Below are positions 52,413-61,340 of a stretch of DNA of 64,000 nt, in pieces. Within the stretch, counting starts at the first letter, position 1. Each line of letters starts with the position of its first letter. The DNA is from JTS-AC122 sp041742635 (GTDB taxonomy: Bacteria; Planctomycetota; Phycisphaerae; Phycisphaerales; UBA1924), in contig JBGSIF010000175.1 in the NCBI GenBank assembly GCA_041742635.1, positions 1 through 64,000 on the forward strand, written 5' to 3'. The notes beneath the pieces were generated by a model that was not told the origin of the DNA, ran no database searches, and was given only the letters and a program-made list of their open reading frames with translations. Made by a program: the position numbers and the translations under genes.

Positions 52413-53219
52413 TCAGCGAGGCTTGATCGCCCATACCACCCAGACACGATGGGTAATACTGACGGGATCGGGGGCACGTTCGGCAAGCATGTCCCGCAAG
52501 TCGTCATCGAACACCTTGACCCGATCGGGGGGGAGCGATGCGCCGACGCCGTTGCAGGTGCGCATGCGCCCCCGCCATGCTTCGTGTGAAAACACTTGCT
52601 CATGTTCGAAGGAGAACTGTTCGACGCAAGAGAACCCGGCGGCGGGTAGGTCGTGCAGGGGCTTGAGGTGGCAGCCGTTTCCGTTGGCGAGCGGCCAAGT
52701 GGGGTTGTACTTCAGGATGAGGCCTTCGGTCGCGCCGGCAACCGTGGAACGACCGGGGAGGTAGTCGAAGGAGACGGTCAGGATGATGCCGCCAGGCCTG
52801 AGGACTCGCATGGCTTCGGCACCGGCCCGGATCGGATCGAACCAATGCCACGCTTGGCTGGCGAGGAAGAGGTCGATCGACTGGTCGGGCAGGGTGGTAG
52901 CCTCGGCGGTTCCGACAATGGTGCGGAAGGTGAGTCCGGCTTCGCGCGCGAGGCGCGACGCCTGGGCGAGTTGTGGTTCGGCGGGGTCGATGGCCGCGAC
53001 GCACGCCCCTCGACGGGCGAGTTCGATGGACACAAGCCCGGTCCCCGCGCCGACATCCGCGGCGTGCAAGCCCTCCAGACGAACGATCTGGGCGAGTCGT
53101 TCGTAGAAAGCCTGTGGTGGGCCGGGACGGAATCGGGCGTAGTCGTCGCTGGTGCGCCCGAAATCCACGGCGGCACGGAGTTCGGACGTGACAGCACGCT
53201 CTTTGGGTACGGTTGTCAT
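52413..53219 (-). CDS. Class I SAM-dependent methyltransferase
   Basis: 268 residues from ATG 53219; upstream in-frame sequence is not conserved. The SAM-binding motif I is ADVGAGTGLVSIELARRG, followed by AAIDPAEPQL (motif II acidic residue), GTAEATTLPDQSIDLFLASQAWHWF (post-II) and LRPGGIIL. The ASQAWHWFD block is typical of ubiquinone/menaquinone-type and trans-aconitate-like methyltransferases. The C-terminal part (FDYLPGRSTVAG onward) is probably substrate-binding. Substrate unknown. Confidence 0.87.
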   Translation of the reverse strand: MTTVPKERAVTSELRAAVDFGRTSDDYARFRPGPPQAFYERLAQIVRLEGLHAADVGAGTGLVSIELARRGACVAAIDPAEPQLAQASRLAREAGLTFRTIVGTAEATTLPDQSIDLFLASQAWHWFDPIRAGAEAMRVLRPGGIILTVSFDYLPGRSTVAGATEGLILKYNPTWPLANGNGCHLKPLHDLPAAGFSCVEQFSFEHEQVFSHEAWRGRMRTCNGVGASLPPDRVKVFDDDLRDMLAERAPDPVSITHRVWVVWAIKPR

Positions 53220-53535
53220 TACACAAGGATAGGAAAGCGGCACCGATTGAACCGCTCGTGCCGTGTGTATCCCGCATGATGGCTGTGTGGTTTGACACAA
53301 GGACGAGGAGCGAATCGAAGAAAACGACTGTCAGACGTGGTCGGCATACGGCGGCTTGAGAGCGAGCGAGGGAGGGGAACGGGTCCGGCGCGTGCGGCAG
53401 GATCCGTACAGTCGCCCGATGTCGCCCAGCCGCTGCCGACTTTGGGGAAAGTAGGCTGCACCGATCGGCAGAATTGGCCGATCGAAGCGAGAGTGAATGT
53501 TGTTTCCGATCCTTGTCGCCGCGGAGTGCCAGTAC

Positions 53536-55719
53536 ATGCGTAGCGCCATAACCAAGTTCGTACCATGGCGAGCAGCGATTGCTGGAGGGGCCATCGCGGC
53601 AATATCCGCCTGCCCCGCATCAGGCCAACAAGTCCCGGCCCCGGAAACGGGGACGCGGGTAGTGAACGTGGGTATCAACGGGGATCGATTCCGAATCAAT
53701 GATGCGGAGAATGGTTTCGAGATCATGCCGCTGGGGTACCCGGCGTACGAGCCGTTGGACCCTCTGGACTCGCAGGTGGAGTTCCGCGAGCAGCCGTCGG
53801 GGCTTGATATCGTCTACACGCTGACCAACTCGGGCACACAGCCGGCGCGGATGGGGACGTTCTCGTTCGGGAAACTGAACCTGGGAAACAACATCACGTA
53901 CCAGGATTTCCGGCACATCGGCGAGCCGATCGTTGCGGACTACAACAACTTTGCGGCGCAGGCGTTCACCTACCCGAACGATTTGTACTCGCCGGTGTGG
54001 GTGGTTCGCAACGCGGACTATGCGGTGAGCCTGAGCCTGCAATACCCGGTGCTGGACTACCAACACGACGTGCGCATCATGATGCGGAGCACATCAGCGA
54101 CGGCGGACCCGGCGGTCTACGGCCCGCGCGGGTGGATCGTCGAGTTCCGGTTCGGCAATGTTGGCAACGAGAATCAATGGGCACGGATCCCGCGCGAGGG
54201 GATCCTCCCCGCAGGTGAAAGCCGGACGTATGTCATGTCGCTCCGAGTGACCAAGACGCCTAATGACTGGATCCGGCTTCTGGTGCCGTATCGCAACTAT
54301 TTCAAGGGGATGTACGGCGCGGTGACGTACCGGCGGGACGACCGCCCGGTGCGTCCCGTACTGATGGCGGTGGAGCACAACATCTCAACGGGGAATCCGA
54401 GGGGATGGGCGGGGTATCCGAACCAGCGTCCGGATCGGTATTCGTTCCGACCGTGGATGGACTACATCAAGTCGGAGCCGAAGTGGTCGCGGGTGATGTT
54501 CTGGGCACCGACGGGCTTGTATAACGAGCAGACGGACTTGAACTATCCGTTCCAGTTCGCGTCGCCGTGGGCGGATGATGCGCAGCTCGCATCGGCACTG
54601 GATCCGCAGCACGGGTTCCCAAGCCTTCCGACGGCGGGGATGACGCTTGGGCTGTGGTGGGGACGTGCGCTGCAGGTATCGCGTGCGTGGAACCCGAGCG
54701 TGGTCGAGCACTTCGATCCGGCCAACCGCGACCACCGCGAAGCCGCCTTGCGGGAGATGGACATCGCGGTGCAAGCCGGCGCGACGGATATCGGGCTGGA
54801 TACGTTCCACACGATGCTGACGCCGATCTGGAAGTTGTACCCGTGGCTACGGACGCTCCGGGAGCGGTACCCGACGGTAAAGTTCTGCATCGAGCCGGAC
54901 CAGTGCGACATCCTGCACACCCAAGCGGCGATGTTCATCTCGGGCTGGCACCCGCAGATGCCCGCGGACGGCGGGATCGACTGGAGTACGCTCTCGAATC
55001 AGCACTACCTCGCCGACCTGCTCAATCCCGGGCACGAGTCTTGGGGCGCGATGTCGTACCACGTCCACCGAGCGCACGGGGTTGTGATCACGCCGAGCGC
55101 GATGCAGGCGCAGGCAGAACGGATCGCACAACTCGGGTACGTGCCGGTGATGTTTGAAGATGTGCCGGACCCGCGCGAAGTCCGCGCGAAGGACAGTTGG
55201 ATGGACTCGGTGCCGCACGACCTGCTGCGCGGCTCTGGATGGAATATCAACTTCAACCAGAATGTCGTCACCCGCGGGTCCGACGGACGCATGAAAATCG
55301 TGAACGCGAGCGGCGTGGCCCGCCCCGGCTCGGCCCCGGCCGACAGCGCCGAGACTCTGCCCGACGCGAGCGAGCACTCCACCGAGCCGGATTCCACGAA
55401 CCCTCCGGCGGGAAACGCGGATGAGAATCCCACGTACGCTGCCTCATCAAGTTCGCCAACCAAAGTCGTGATCGTTCGCTCGGGCGAAAAACGCAAGCCG
55501 GGGGCGAAAGGCTCCCGCGTGGGCAGCAATGGACGCCCGAGCGTCCCGACCAAAGGCTCACGCAGTTCGTCGTACCCTCGATCGCGCAGCGGGCAAGGGG
55601 TGTCGGCGGCGGCGCTGGCCCGCGCCGGGTTGCTCGGCAAATCGATGAGTTCCGTCAGCCGGGCGCAGGTACAGGCGGCGATCGAACGCCTGTCCACACC
55701 ATCGCCGGGTGCGAACTAA
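53536..55719 (+). CDS. Secreted protein with predicted TIM-barrel-like domain and Ser/Pro-rich tail
   Basis: About 727 residues from ATG 53536 (an in-frame ATG 13 codons earlier would lengthen the n-region). Signal peptide: MRSAITKFVPWRAAIAGGAI then AAISACPASGQ. Residues 25-280 look like a beta-sandwich. Residues 290-600 have alternating helices and strands with many Trp, Asp and His (AGMTLGLWWGRALQVSRAW, AGATDIGLDTFH, VKFCIEPDQCD, AMFISGWHPQM), consistent with a glycoside-hydrolase-like barrel, but I do not recognise the family or prove catalytic acids. The last 120 residues are low-complexity and end without an anchor. Function unknown. Confidence 0.6.
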   Translation: MRSAITKFVPWRAAIAGGAIAAISACPASGQQVPAPETGTRVVNVGINGDRFRINDAENGFEIMPLGYPAYEPLDPLDSQVEFREQPSGLDIVYTLTNSGTQPARMGTFSFGKLNLGNNITYQDFRHIGEPIVADYNNFAAQAFTYPNDLYSPVWVVRNADYAVSLSLQYPVLDYQHDVRIMMRSTSATADPAVYGPRGWIVEFRFGNVGNENQWARIPREGILPAGESRTYVMSLRVTKTPNDWIRLLVPYRNYFKGMYGAVTYRRDDRPVRPVLMAVEHNISTGNPRGWAGYPNQRPDRYSFRPWMDYIKSEPKWSRVMFWAPTGLYNEQTDLNYPFQFASPWADDAQLASALDPQHGFPSLPTAGMTLGLWWGRALQVSRAWNPSVVEHFDPANRDHREAALREMDIAVQAGATDIGLDTFHTMLTPIWKLYPWLRTLRERYPTVKFCIEPDQCDILHTQAAMFISGWHPQMPADGGIDWSTLSNQHYLADLLNPGHESWGAMSYHVHRAHGVVITPSAMQAQAERIAQLGYVPVMFEDVPDPREVRAKDSWMDSVPHDLLRGSGWNINFNQNVVTRGSDGRMKIVNASGVARPGSAPADSAETLPDASEHSTEPDSTNPPAGNADENPTYAASSSSPTKVVIVRSGEKRKPGAKGSRVGSNGRPSVPTKGSRSSSYPRSRSGQGVSAAALARAGLLGKSMSSVSRAQVQAAIERLSTPSPGAN

Positions 55720-55769
55720 CTTCGGCACATCATCGCGTTGATCGATGCGGCTCTCGCGTAAACTGTGTG

Positions 55770-56267
55770 ATGCCCGAACCCACTGCCCTACCTCACTCGT
55801 CAACCGCCGCGGCGCACGGTGCTTCGCCCCGCGACTTGGCCTCGATCCAAATCGCACGAGATTTGTATTGGCAGGACATCGTGCGGGAGATGCTCACCGG
55901 CCTGTCGATGATGCAGGGGCAGCCCGCAGAAATGTTCGACGGCCGGTTTGCGATACTGACCAGGGGGGGCGAGCGGATACCGATCGCGGATGTCTTCCCG
56001 ATGTTCGCGTGCGCTCTGACGGGGAGCGCGGACGAGCGTGCGTTTTCGATCGCCGTGGAATGCACGGTGTTTCGGGTGCGGACCCCGTCGGGAGAGGTGT
56101 TCACGCTCCCGCTGCACGAAGTGCGCGGGCTGCACGGGCTGTCGCCCGAACTCGTGAAGCAACTCGAGCAGGAATCCCTCGGGCGGCTGGGTGGCGAAGA
56201 GAACACGAGTACCCCATTTGGTTTGGCGGCGTACACCTCGCCCTCGACACCGCAGGATCGACCGTAA
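55770..56267 (+). CDS. Small protein of unknown function
   Basis: 165 residues from ATG 55770 (an adjacent GTG is the longer alternative). Soluble, no signal peptide. Central strands (FDGRFAILTRGGERIPIADVF, FSIAVECTVFRVRTPSGEVFTLPLHEVRGLHGL) suggest a small beta-rich fold, and the ends are Ala/Ser/Pro-rich. No family recognised. The PLHEVRGLHGLSPELVKQLE stretch looks conserved-like because it lacks the compositional bias of the tails. It is 51 bases after the secreted barrel-like gene on the same strand and convergent with the NUDIX gene. Confidence 0.55.
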   Translation: MPEPTALPHSSTAAAHGASPRDLASIQIARDLYWQDIVREMLTGLSMMQGQPAEMFDGRFAILTRGGERIPIADVFPMFACALTGSADERAFSIAVECTVFRVRTPSGEVFTLPLHEVRGLHGLSPELVKQLEQESLGRLGGEENTSTPFGLAAYTSPSTPQDRP

Positions 56268-56282
56268 CCGAACGCGGTCGGA

Positions 56283-56768
56283 TTAGCGGCATCGCTCGAT
56301 GAGATCGACTTCGTGCCGGTGTGTGAGCCGACGCTGGGCTTCTTCGATCGTTGCCCACAGCATTACATCCACTTCATCATTGGGCACGAAGCGACCGGGG
56401 CCGACGAGGGTCATGTGCCAGTAAAATACAAACTTCGCGGAGCCTTTGACGGTGTATCGAACAATGTCCCCGAAGGGACCGAGCGCGACATGGCAACCGG
56501 TCTCTTCGAAGATTTCACGCACGGCACAGGCTTCGAGGGTTTCGCCCGGCTCCCACTTGCCCTTGGGCATCGACCAATCGTCATAACGTGGGCGGTGGAC
56601 GATGCACAACCGCTCGCGGGCCTCGGTTTCCCAGAGCATCCCGCCCGCGGCGAGGATCACGCGAGACGACGCCGACAGTATCGATATCGCGCCGGGATCG
56701 GTCGGTGGGGTGGGGCGAGATGCCGACCCAGCGGGGTTTTCGTCGGCCGGGGTTGAGCGTGCCTTCAT
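56283..56768 (-). CDS. NUDIX hydrolase
   Basis: 161 residues. The Nudix box is complete at residues 70-92: GKWEPGETLEACAVREIFEETG, with the three metal-binding Glu of REIFEE. HRPRYDDWSMPKGK directly before the box is the pattern of the MutT/diadenosine-polyphosphate-type subgroup, which hydrolyses nucleoside diphosphates linked to another group. The first 30 residues are Pro/Ala-rich and not conserved. Divergent from thiG with 46 bases between the starts. Confidence 0.9.
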   Translation of the reverse strand: MKARSTPADENPAGSASRPTPPTDPGAISILSASSRVILAAGGMLWETEARERLCIVHRPRYDDWSMPKGKWEPGETLEACAVREIFEETGCHVALGPFGDIVRYTVKGSAKFVFYWHMTLVGPGRFVPNDEVDVMLWATIEEAQRRLTHRHEVDLIERCR

Positions 56769-56814
56769 GCCTACATTATCCCAGCGGCACGCGCGGCTGG
56801 AATCTCACGTCATC

Positions 56815-57675
56815 ATGCACACTCACACCGATTCAAACTCGTCATCGCTCGTGATTGCCGAGCGCTCATTCCGCTCGCGCCTCATCGTGGGTACGGGGAA
56901 ATATTCGAGTTTCGATGTCATGCGTCAATCGCTCGAAGCGTCTGGCACACAGGTCGTAACCGTCGCGGTGCGGCGTGAGCGTTTGTTCAACGAGCGGGGC
57001 GAATCCCTGCTGGATCATTTGGATTTGACCAAGTACACGATCCTGCCGAATACCGCCGGCTGCTTTTCCGCCGACGACGCGGTGCGCGTCGCAAGGCTGG
57101 GGCGCGAGATCCTCTCGCAACTCAGCGGCGGCGGCGCTGGGGGGGCGGCCGGGGCCGACTGGGTGAAACTCGAAGTCCTCGCCGACAAGAAGACACTCTT
57201 GCCCGATCCCGTCGGCACGATCGAGGCGACCAAGACGCTTACCCGCGATGGGTTCCGCGTGCTCGCGTACACATCGGACGATCCGATCGCGGCGCTGCGC
57301 ATCAAAGAAGCCGGGGCGGCGTGTGTCATGCCCGCCGGCTCGCCGATCGGGTCCGGGCAAGGCGTGCTGAACCCCAACAACATTGTGCTGTGCCTGGAAC
57401 TGCTTAAGGCCGGCGACCCGGCGTTCCCCGTGATCGTCGATGCGGGCGTAGGTAGCGCGTCGGATGTGGCGGTGGCAATGGAACTAGGGGCGGACGCGGT
57501 GCTGCTTAACACGGCCGTAGCGCACGCGAAGCAACCGGTACTCATGGCCGAAGCGATGAAACAGGCGACGCTCGCGGGCCGCGCGTCGTACCTCGCGGGT
57601 CGCATCCCCAAGAAGTTATACGCGAGCGCCAGCAGCCCATGGGAAGGCACGATTTCGTACATCCCAGGTGAGTGA
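56815..57675 (+). CDS. thiG: Thiazole synthase ThiG
   Basis: 286 residues from ATG 56815. It joins deoxyxylulose phosphate, dehydroglycine (or glycine imine) and ThiS-thiocarboxylate into the thiazole phosphate of thiamin. Motifs: FRSRLIVGTGKYSSFDVM, the Schiff-base lysine K118 in WVKLEVLADKKTLLPD, CVMPAGSPIGSGQGVLN and VDAGVGSASDVAVAMELGADAVLLNTA. A Gly/Ala-rich loop (QLSGGGAGGAAGAD) before the lysine strand is longer than in typical ThiG. The first 79-bp REP element begins two bases after the stop codon. Confidence 0.94.
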   Translation: MHTHTDSNSSSLVIAERSFRSRLIVGTGKYSSFDVMRQSLEASGTQVVTVAVRRERLFNERGESLLDHLDLTKYTILPNTAGCFSADDAVRVARLGREILSQLSGGGAGGAAGADWVKLEVLADKKTLLPDPVGTIEATKTLTRDGFRVLAYTSDDPIAALRIKEAGAACVMPAGSPIGSGQGVLNPNNIVLCLELLKAGDPAFPVIVDAGVGSASDVAVAMELGADAVLLNTAVAHAKQPVLMAEAMKQATLAGRASYLAGRIPKKLYASASSPWEGTISYIPGE

Positions 57676-57676
57676 C

Positions 57677-57755
57677 CTGAGCCGTGCCGCGCGAGTGGCC
57701 GGTCTTCGTGTATTGCATGACAAACAAGACCGAGGGCTTGCGCCCTGCGGCTCAG
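57677..57755 (+). repeat. 79-bp REP palindrome, copy C1
   Basis: Begins CTGAGCCGTGCCGCG and ends GCCCTGCGGCTCAG; the two arms of about 30 bases are inverted repeats (CTGAGCCG/CGGCTCAG at the ends, CGGTCTT/AAGACCG near the loop). Adjacent to copy C2 with one base between, both in direct orientation upstream of a RAYT gene. Confidence 0.9.
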
Positions 57756-57756
57756 T

Positions 57757-57835
57757 CTGAGCCGTGCCGCGCAAGCGGCCGGTCTTCGCATCTCAGTTGA
57801 CCAACAAGACCGAGGGCTTGCGCCCTGCGGCACAG
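57757..57835 (+). repeat. 79-bp REP palindrome, copy C2
   Basis: Same length and orientation as C1; differs mainly in the loop and in the last GCGGCACAG. It supplies the likely -35 region of the transposase promoter. Confidence 0.9.
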
Positions 57836-57846
57836 GCTGGTATACT
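57818..57846 (+). promoter_or_regulatory. Promoter candidate of the RAYT gene, overlapping REP copy C2
   Basis: TTGCGC (57818-57823, inside C2), a 17-base spacer and TATACT (57841-57846). The -35 is weak, the -10 matches five of six consensus bases. Confidence 0.4.
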
Positions 57847-57878
57847 CAGAAATAGGGTCGCACCCGCTCGCGTACTTC

Positions 57879-58325
57879 TTGACTTGGACCTGTTACGGCA
57901 CATGGCTTCATCATGATCAACGGGGTTCCGTTGATCGTGAACACAATGTCTTTGGCACGCCTCGCCTGCCTTCCGATGAGGATGACTTGAAACTGGCCGA
58001 GGAGTCTCGGCACCAGCCCGCAATACTGCTTGATACGTGCATGAGAACATGCGTTCACGAAACAATAGTGGAACACGCACAGGTACGCGGCTGGCGACTC
58101 TCGGCGGTCAACGTTCTTACCAACCATGTACACGTCATCGTGATGGGCAAGGCGACACCCGAGCAGATGCTGGCCCAGTTTAAATCCTGGGCCACGCGAA
58201 GACTCCGTGAATACTCCTTTGTCGTGCCCGAGCAACGTGTGTGGACACGCCACGGGAGCACGATCTACTTGTGGTCCGACGATCAGGTTCGATCCAAAGT
58301 AAAATATGTACTCGAAGGCCAGTAA
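57879..58325 (+). CDS. REP-associated tyrosine transposase (RAYT, IS200-like Y1 family)
   Basis: 148 residues from TTG 57879. The conserved LAYFLTWTCYGTWLHHD block starts five codons upstream of this TTG without any ATG/GTG, so the true start may be an unusual codon (an ATA lies at 57852). Metal-binding HUH motif: NHVHVIV, H83 and H85. The GSTIYLW and VKYVLEGQ segments near the C terminus match RAYT proteins, and Tyr 143 is the best candidate nucleophile. RAYTs are single-copy relatives of IS200 transposases that act on REP sequences. Here two REPs precede and one follows the gene, all 79 bp and in direct orientation; the last begins two bases after the TAA. Confidence 0.88.
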   Translation: MTWTCYGTWLHHDQRGSVDREHNVFGTPRLPSDEDDLKLAEESRHQPAILLDTCMRTCVHETIVEHAQVRGWRLSAVNVLTNHVHVIVMGKATPEQMLAQFKSWATRRLREYSFVVPEQRVWTRHGSTIYLWSDDQVRSKVKYVLEGQ

Positions 58326-58326
58326 T

Positions 58327-58405
58327 CTGAGCCGTGCCGCACAAGCGGCCAGTCTTCGTGTTTCCATTGACTCTCAAGACCGAGGGCTTGCGCCCTGCGG
58401 CTCAG
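58327..58405 (+). repeat. 79-bp REP palindrome, copy C3
   Basis: Same length and orientation as C1 and C2, starting right after the transposase stop codon. The arms are conserved; the central loop differs. Confidence 0.9.
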
Positions 58406-58545
58406 TTGGGTGTCAAATCGACAGTCGCCGAGCGAACTGAATACAAACTGGCTGCCGCTTGATGCGGTTTACGCACACTCATCGCGGCCCGCCGGTTGCA
58501 GTAGTTCCCTCGTGGGTGTACAACCCCATTCAATCGGAGTTCACT

Positions 58546-61287
58546 ATGCGACCAGACCGCCTAACAACCCTCGCCCAGCAAACCCTTGCCCAAGCCCAGC
58601 AGGACGCGACTTCCCGGGGGAACCCCGAAATCGCCGGGCTGCACCTTCTTGGCGCGATGCTCGCTGATCGCGGTGGCGGTAGCGGCGGCGGAGCGGCGTG
58701 GTCGATCCTCGGCAAAGCCGTTGAGGTCGAAGGCGGTGTCGAACGGATTGCATCGATGACCGAAGGTGAACTCGGGCGGTTGCCCAAGACATCGTCAGGT
58801 GCCGGCAGCACCGGACGTGCGGTCATGGATATTCTCAGCAAGGCCGACGCCGAGGCCAAGAAACTCGGCGACTCCTATGTCTCGACCGAACACCTGTTGC
58901 TCGCGCTGACCGACACCCCGGGGCAAGCGAAAGAACTTCTGAGCCTGAACGCTGTGGATAAGAAACAGGTCGAGCGGGCCATGAAACAACTGCGTGAGAG
59001 TTCGGGCGTCAAGAACGTGACCGACCCCGGCGCGGAGACCACCTACGAAGCCCTCAAGAAATACGGCATCGACCTGACCGAGAAAGCCCAGCAAGGCAAA
59101 CTCGATCCGGTCATCGGGCGCGACGATGAAATCCGACGATGTATGCAAGTGCTGTCGCGCCGAACGAAGAACAACCCGGTGCTGATCGGCGAGCCGGGCG
59201 TAGGCAAAACCGCCATCGCCGAGGGGCTCGCGCTCCGCATCGTCAACGGCGACTGCCCCGAGGGGATGCGCGACAAGAAAGTGATCGGGCTGGATGTCGG
59301 CCAACTGCTCGCGGGCGCGAAATACCGCGGGGAGTTTGAAGAGCGCCTCAAAGCCGTGCTGCGAGAGGTGCAGGCAAGCAAGGGCGATGTTATTCTCTTC
59401 ATCGACGAACTGCACACGATCGTGGGCGCGGGCGCGGCAGAGGGCGCGGTGAGTGCGGGCAATCTGCTCAAACCCGCGCTCGCCCGCGGCGAAGTCCGCT
59501 GCATTGGTGCGACGACGCTCGACGAATACCGCAAGCACATCGAGAAAGACCCCGCCTTCGAGCGCCGCTTCCAGCCCGTGTATGTCGATCAGCCCAGTGT
59601 GCAAGATACCGTGGCAATCCTGCGCGGCCTGAAGCCTCGATACGAAGCGCACCACGGCGTGCGGATCCTCGATGCCGCGATCCTCGCCGCCGCGAACCTG
59701 AGCAATCGCTATATCACCGAGCGGTTTTTACCAGACAAGGCGATCGACCTCATCGACGAAGCCGCTTCGCGCTTGCGCATGGAGAACGACTCGATGCCGA
59801 CGGAACTCGACGAGTTACGCCGTCGCATTATGCAGTTGGAGATCGAGCGTGAAGCCCTCAAACTCGAAGTCAAGGAAACCGGGCGTGACGCCCGGTCCAC
59901 CGACCAAGGAAAGTCGCAACTGGAGAAAGTGGAGAAGGAGCTCAGCGAACTCCAGGAACAGAACCGCGGGCTTACCGCGCGCTGGGAAGAAGAAAAGAAG
60001 GAACTCGACGCGGTCAAACTCATCAAAGAGCAGATCGACCGCAAACGCACCGAACTCGAACAGGCACAGCGCCGCGGCGACCTCGAAACCGCCGCCCGCA
60101 TCCAATACGGCGAGATCCGTGAACTAGAAAAGAAACTCACGACCGCCGAGTCGGTGATGGACGATCGTCAAGCACGAGGCGGAGCGATGGTGAAGGAAGA
60201 AGTGGACGCGGAACTCATTTCCGAAGTCGTCGCCGCATGGACGGGTATCCCGGTCTCTCGCCTCGTCGAGGCCGAGCGCGACAAACTCATCCGCATGGAA
60301 GACGGGCTTCGCAAGCGGGTCGTCGGTCAGGATGAGGCGCTGAAGTCCGTCTCCGACGCCGTGCGTCGCGCCCGCGCGGGACTCGGCGATCCCAACCGCC
60401 CCATCGGCTCCTTCCTCTTCCTTGGCCCGACCGGCGTGGGGAAAACCGAAACCTGCAAGGCGCTCGCCGAGTTCCTCTTCGATACCGAAGAAGCCCTCGT
60501 CCGCATCGACATGAGCGAGTATATGGAGAAGCACGCCGTATCCCGACTGATCGGCGCGCCCCCAGGCTACGTCGGGTACGAAGAAGGCGGCGCGTTGACC
60601 GAGGCGATCCGCCGTCGCCCCTACGCCGTGCTCCTCCTCGACGAGATCGAGAAGGCACACCCCGACGTCTTCAACGTTCTACTGCAACTGCTCGACGACG
60701 GGCGGCTGACCGACGGTCAAGGCCGCACCGTTGATTTCAAGAACGCGATCGTCGTGATGACGAGCAATATCGGCTCGCGCGAGATCCACGAGATGACGGA
60801 GCGCGGTGCCGAGGATTGGGAGATCGACGCCGCCGTGCGCGACCTCATCCGACGCGGCCCCGGCATGGACATGCGCGGGAAGGGGATGCACGCCGATATG
60901 GATTCCGGCGAGTTCGCCGGTCAACTCAATGTCGGGATGCGCGAAGGGTTCATGCGACCCGAACTGCTCAACCGTATCGATGAAGTCGTCGTGTTCCATC
61001 AACTCAAGCGGGAGCACCTGGCGAACATCGTGGACATCCAACTCGCCCGGCTGCGCAAGCGCCTCGACGATCGGCAGATGACCCTCGAACTCACGATGGA
61101 AGCCAAGCAGCACCTCGCCAGCGAAGGCTGGGATCCGGCCTACGGTGCCCGACCGCTTAAGCGAGTAATCCAGCAACGACTGGAAAACCCGCTGGCCAGC
61201 AAGATCCTCGCGGGCGAGTTCGTCGCCGGCGACGCCGTCTTGGTGGATTACAAGGGAACGAGTTTCACGTTTGAGAAAGTCCCGTAG
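58546..61287 (+). CDS. clpB: ATP-dependent disaggregase ClpB
   Basis: 913 residues from ATG 58546, with GGAG six bases upstream. A hexameric AAA+ unfoldase that rescues aggregated proteins with DnaK. N-terminal Clp_N repeats, then NBD1 with Walker A GEPGVGKTA (residues 215-223) and Walker B VILFIDELHT, a coiled-coil middle domain (about 410-530), and NBD2 with GPTGVGKTE (627-635), LLDEIEKAHPD and sensor TSNIGS. Residues 445-451 in the middle domain (GRDARST) are encoded by a perfect hairpin (59878-59896) absent from typical ClpB. A second extra stretch (GMDMRGKGMHADMDSGEF) lies before RPELLNRID. No CIRCE or heat-shock promoter was identified. Confidence 0.95.
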   Translation: MRPDRLTTLAQQTLAQAQQDATSRGNPEIAGLHLLGAMLADRGGGSGGGAAWSILGKAVEVEGGVERIASMTEGELGRLPKTSSGAGSTGRAVMDILSKADAEAKKLGDSYVSTEHLLLALTDTPGQAKELLSLNAVDKKQVERAMKQLRESSGVKNVTDPGAETTYEALKKYGIDLTEKAQQGKLDPVIGRDDEIRRCMQVLSRRTKNNPVLIGEPGVGKTAIAEGLALRIVNGDCPEGMRDKKVIGLDVGQLLAGAKYRGEFEERLKAVLREVQASKGDVILFIDELHTIVGAGAAEGAVSAGNLLKPALARGEVRCIGATTLDEYRKHIEKDPAFERRFQPVYVDQPSVQDTVAILRGLKPRYEAHHGVRILDAAILAAANLSNRYITERFLPDKAIDLIDEAASRLRMENDSMPTELDELRRRIMQLEIEREALKLEVKETGRDARSTDQGKSQLEKVEKELSELQEQNRGLTARWEEEKKELDAVKLIKEQIDRKRTELEQAQRRGDLETAARIQYGEIRELEKKLTTAESVMDDRQARGGAMVKEEVDAELISEVVAAWTGIPVSRLVEAERDKLIRMEDGLRKRVVGQDEALKSVSDAVRRARAGLGDPNRPIGSFLFLGPTGVGKTETCKALAEFLFDTEEALVRIDMSEYMEKHAVSRLIGAPPGYVGYEEGGALTEAIRRRPYAVLLLDEIEKAHPDVFNVLLQLLDDGRLTDGQGRTVDFKNAIVVMTSNIGSREIHEMTERGAEDWEIDAAVRDLIRRGPGMDMRGKGMHADMDSGEFAGQLNVGMREGFMRPELLNRIDEVVVFHQLKREHLANIVDIQLARLRKRLDDRQMTLELTMEAKQHLASEGWDPAYGARPLKRVIQQRLENPLASKILAGEFVAGDAVLVDYKGTSFTFEKVP
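59878..59896. repeat. Short palindrome inside clpB
   Basis: ACCGGGCG, a 3-base loop and CGCCCGGT form a perfect 8-bp stem within the coiled-coil middle domain. The frame is kept. Confidence 0.55.
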
Positions 61288-61340
61288 CGGCGGTCGAACA
61301 TGGTTGCGTGCGTGTATCATGCTGCTCCCCCGGAGCGAGC

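Noticed and set aside
56769..56814. Possible TPP riboswitch before thiG, and similarly before thiS
   Set aside because: The gap before thiG is only 46 bases and no CUGAGA-type or other conserved TPP core was seen at either gene.
57677..58405. CRISPR array
   Set aside because: The repeats are palindromic 79-mers, two of them adjacent with a one-base gap and the third separated by a transposase gene; there are no regular spacers and no cas genes.
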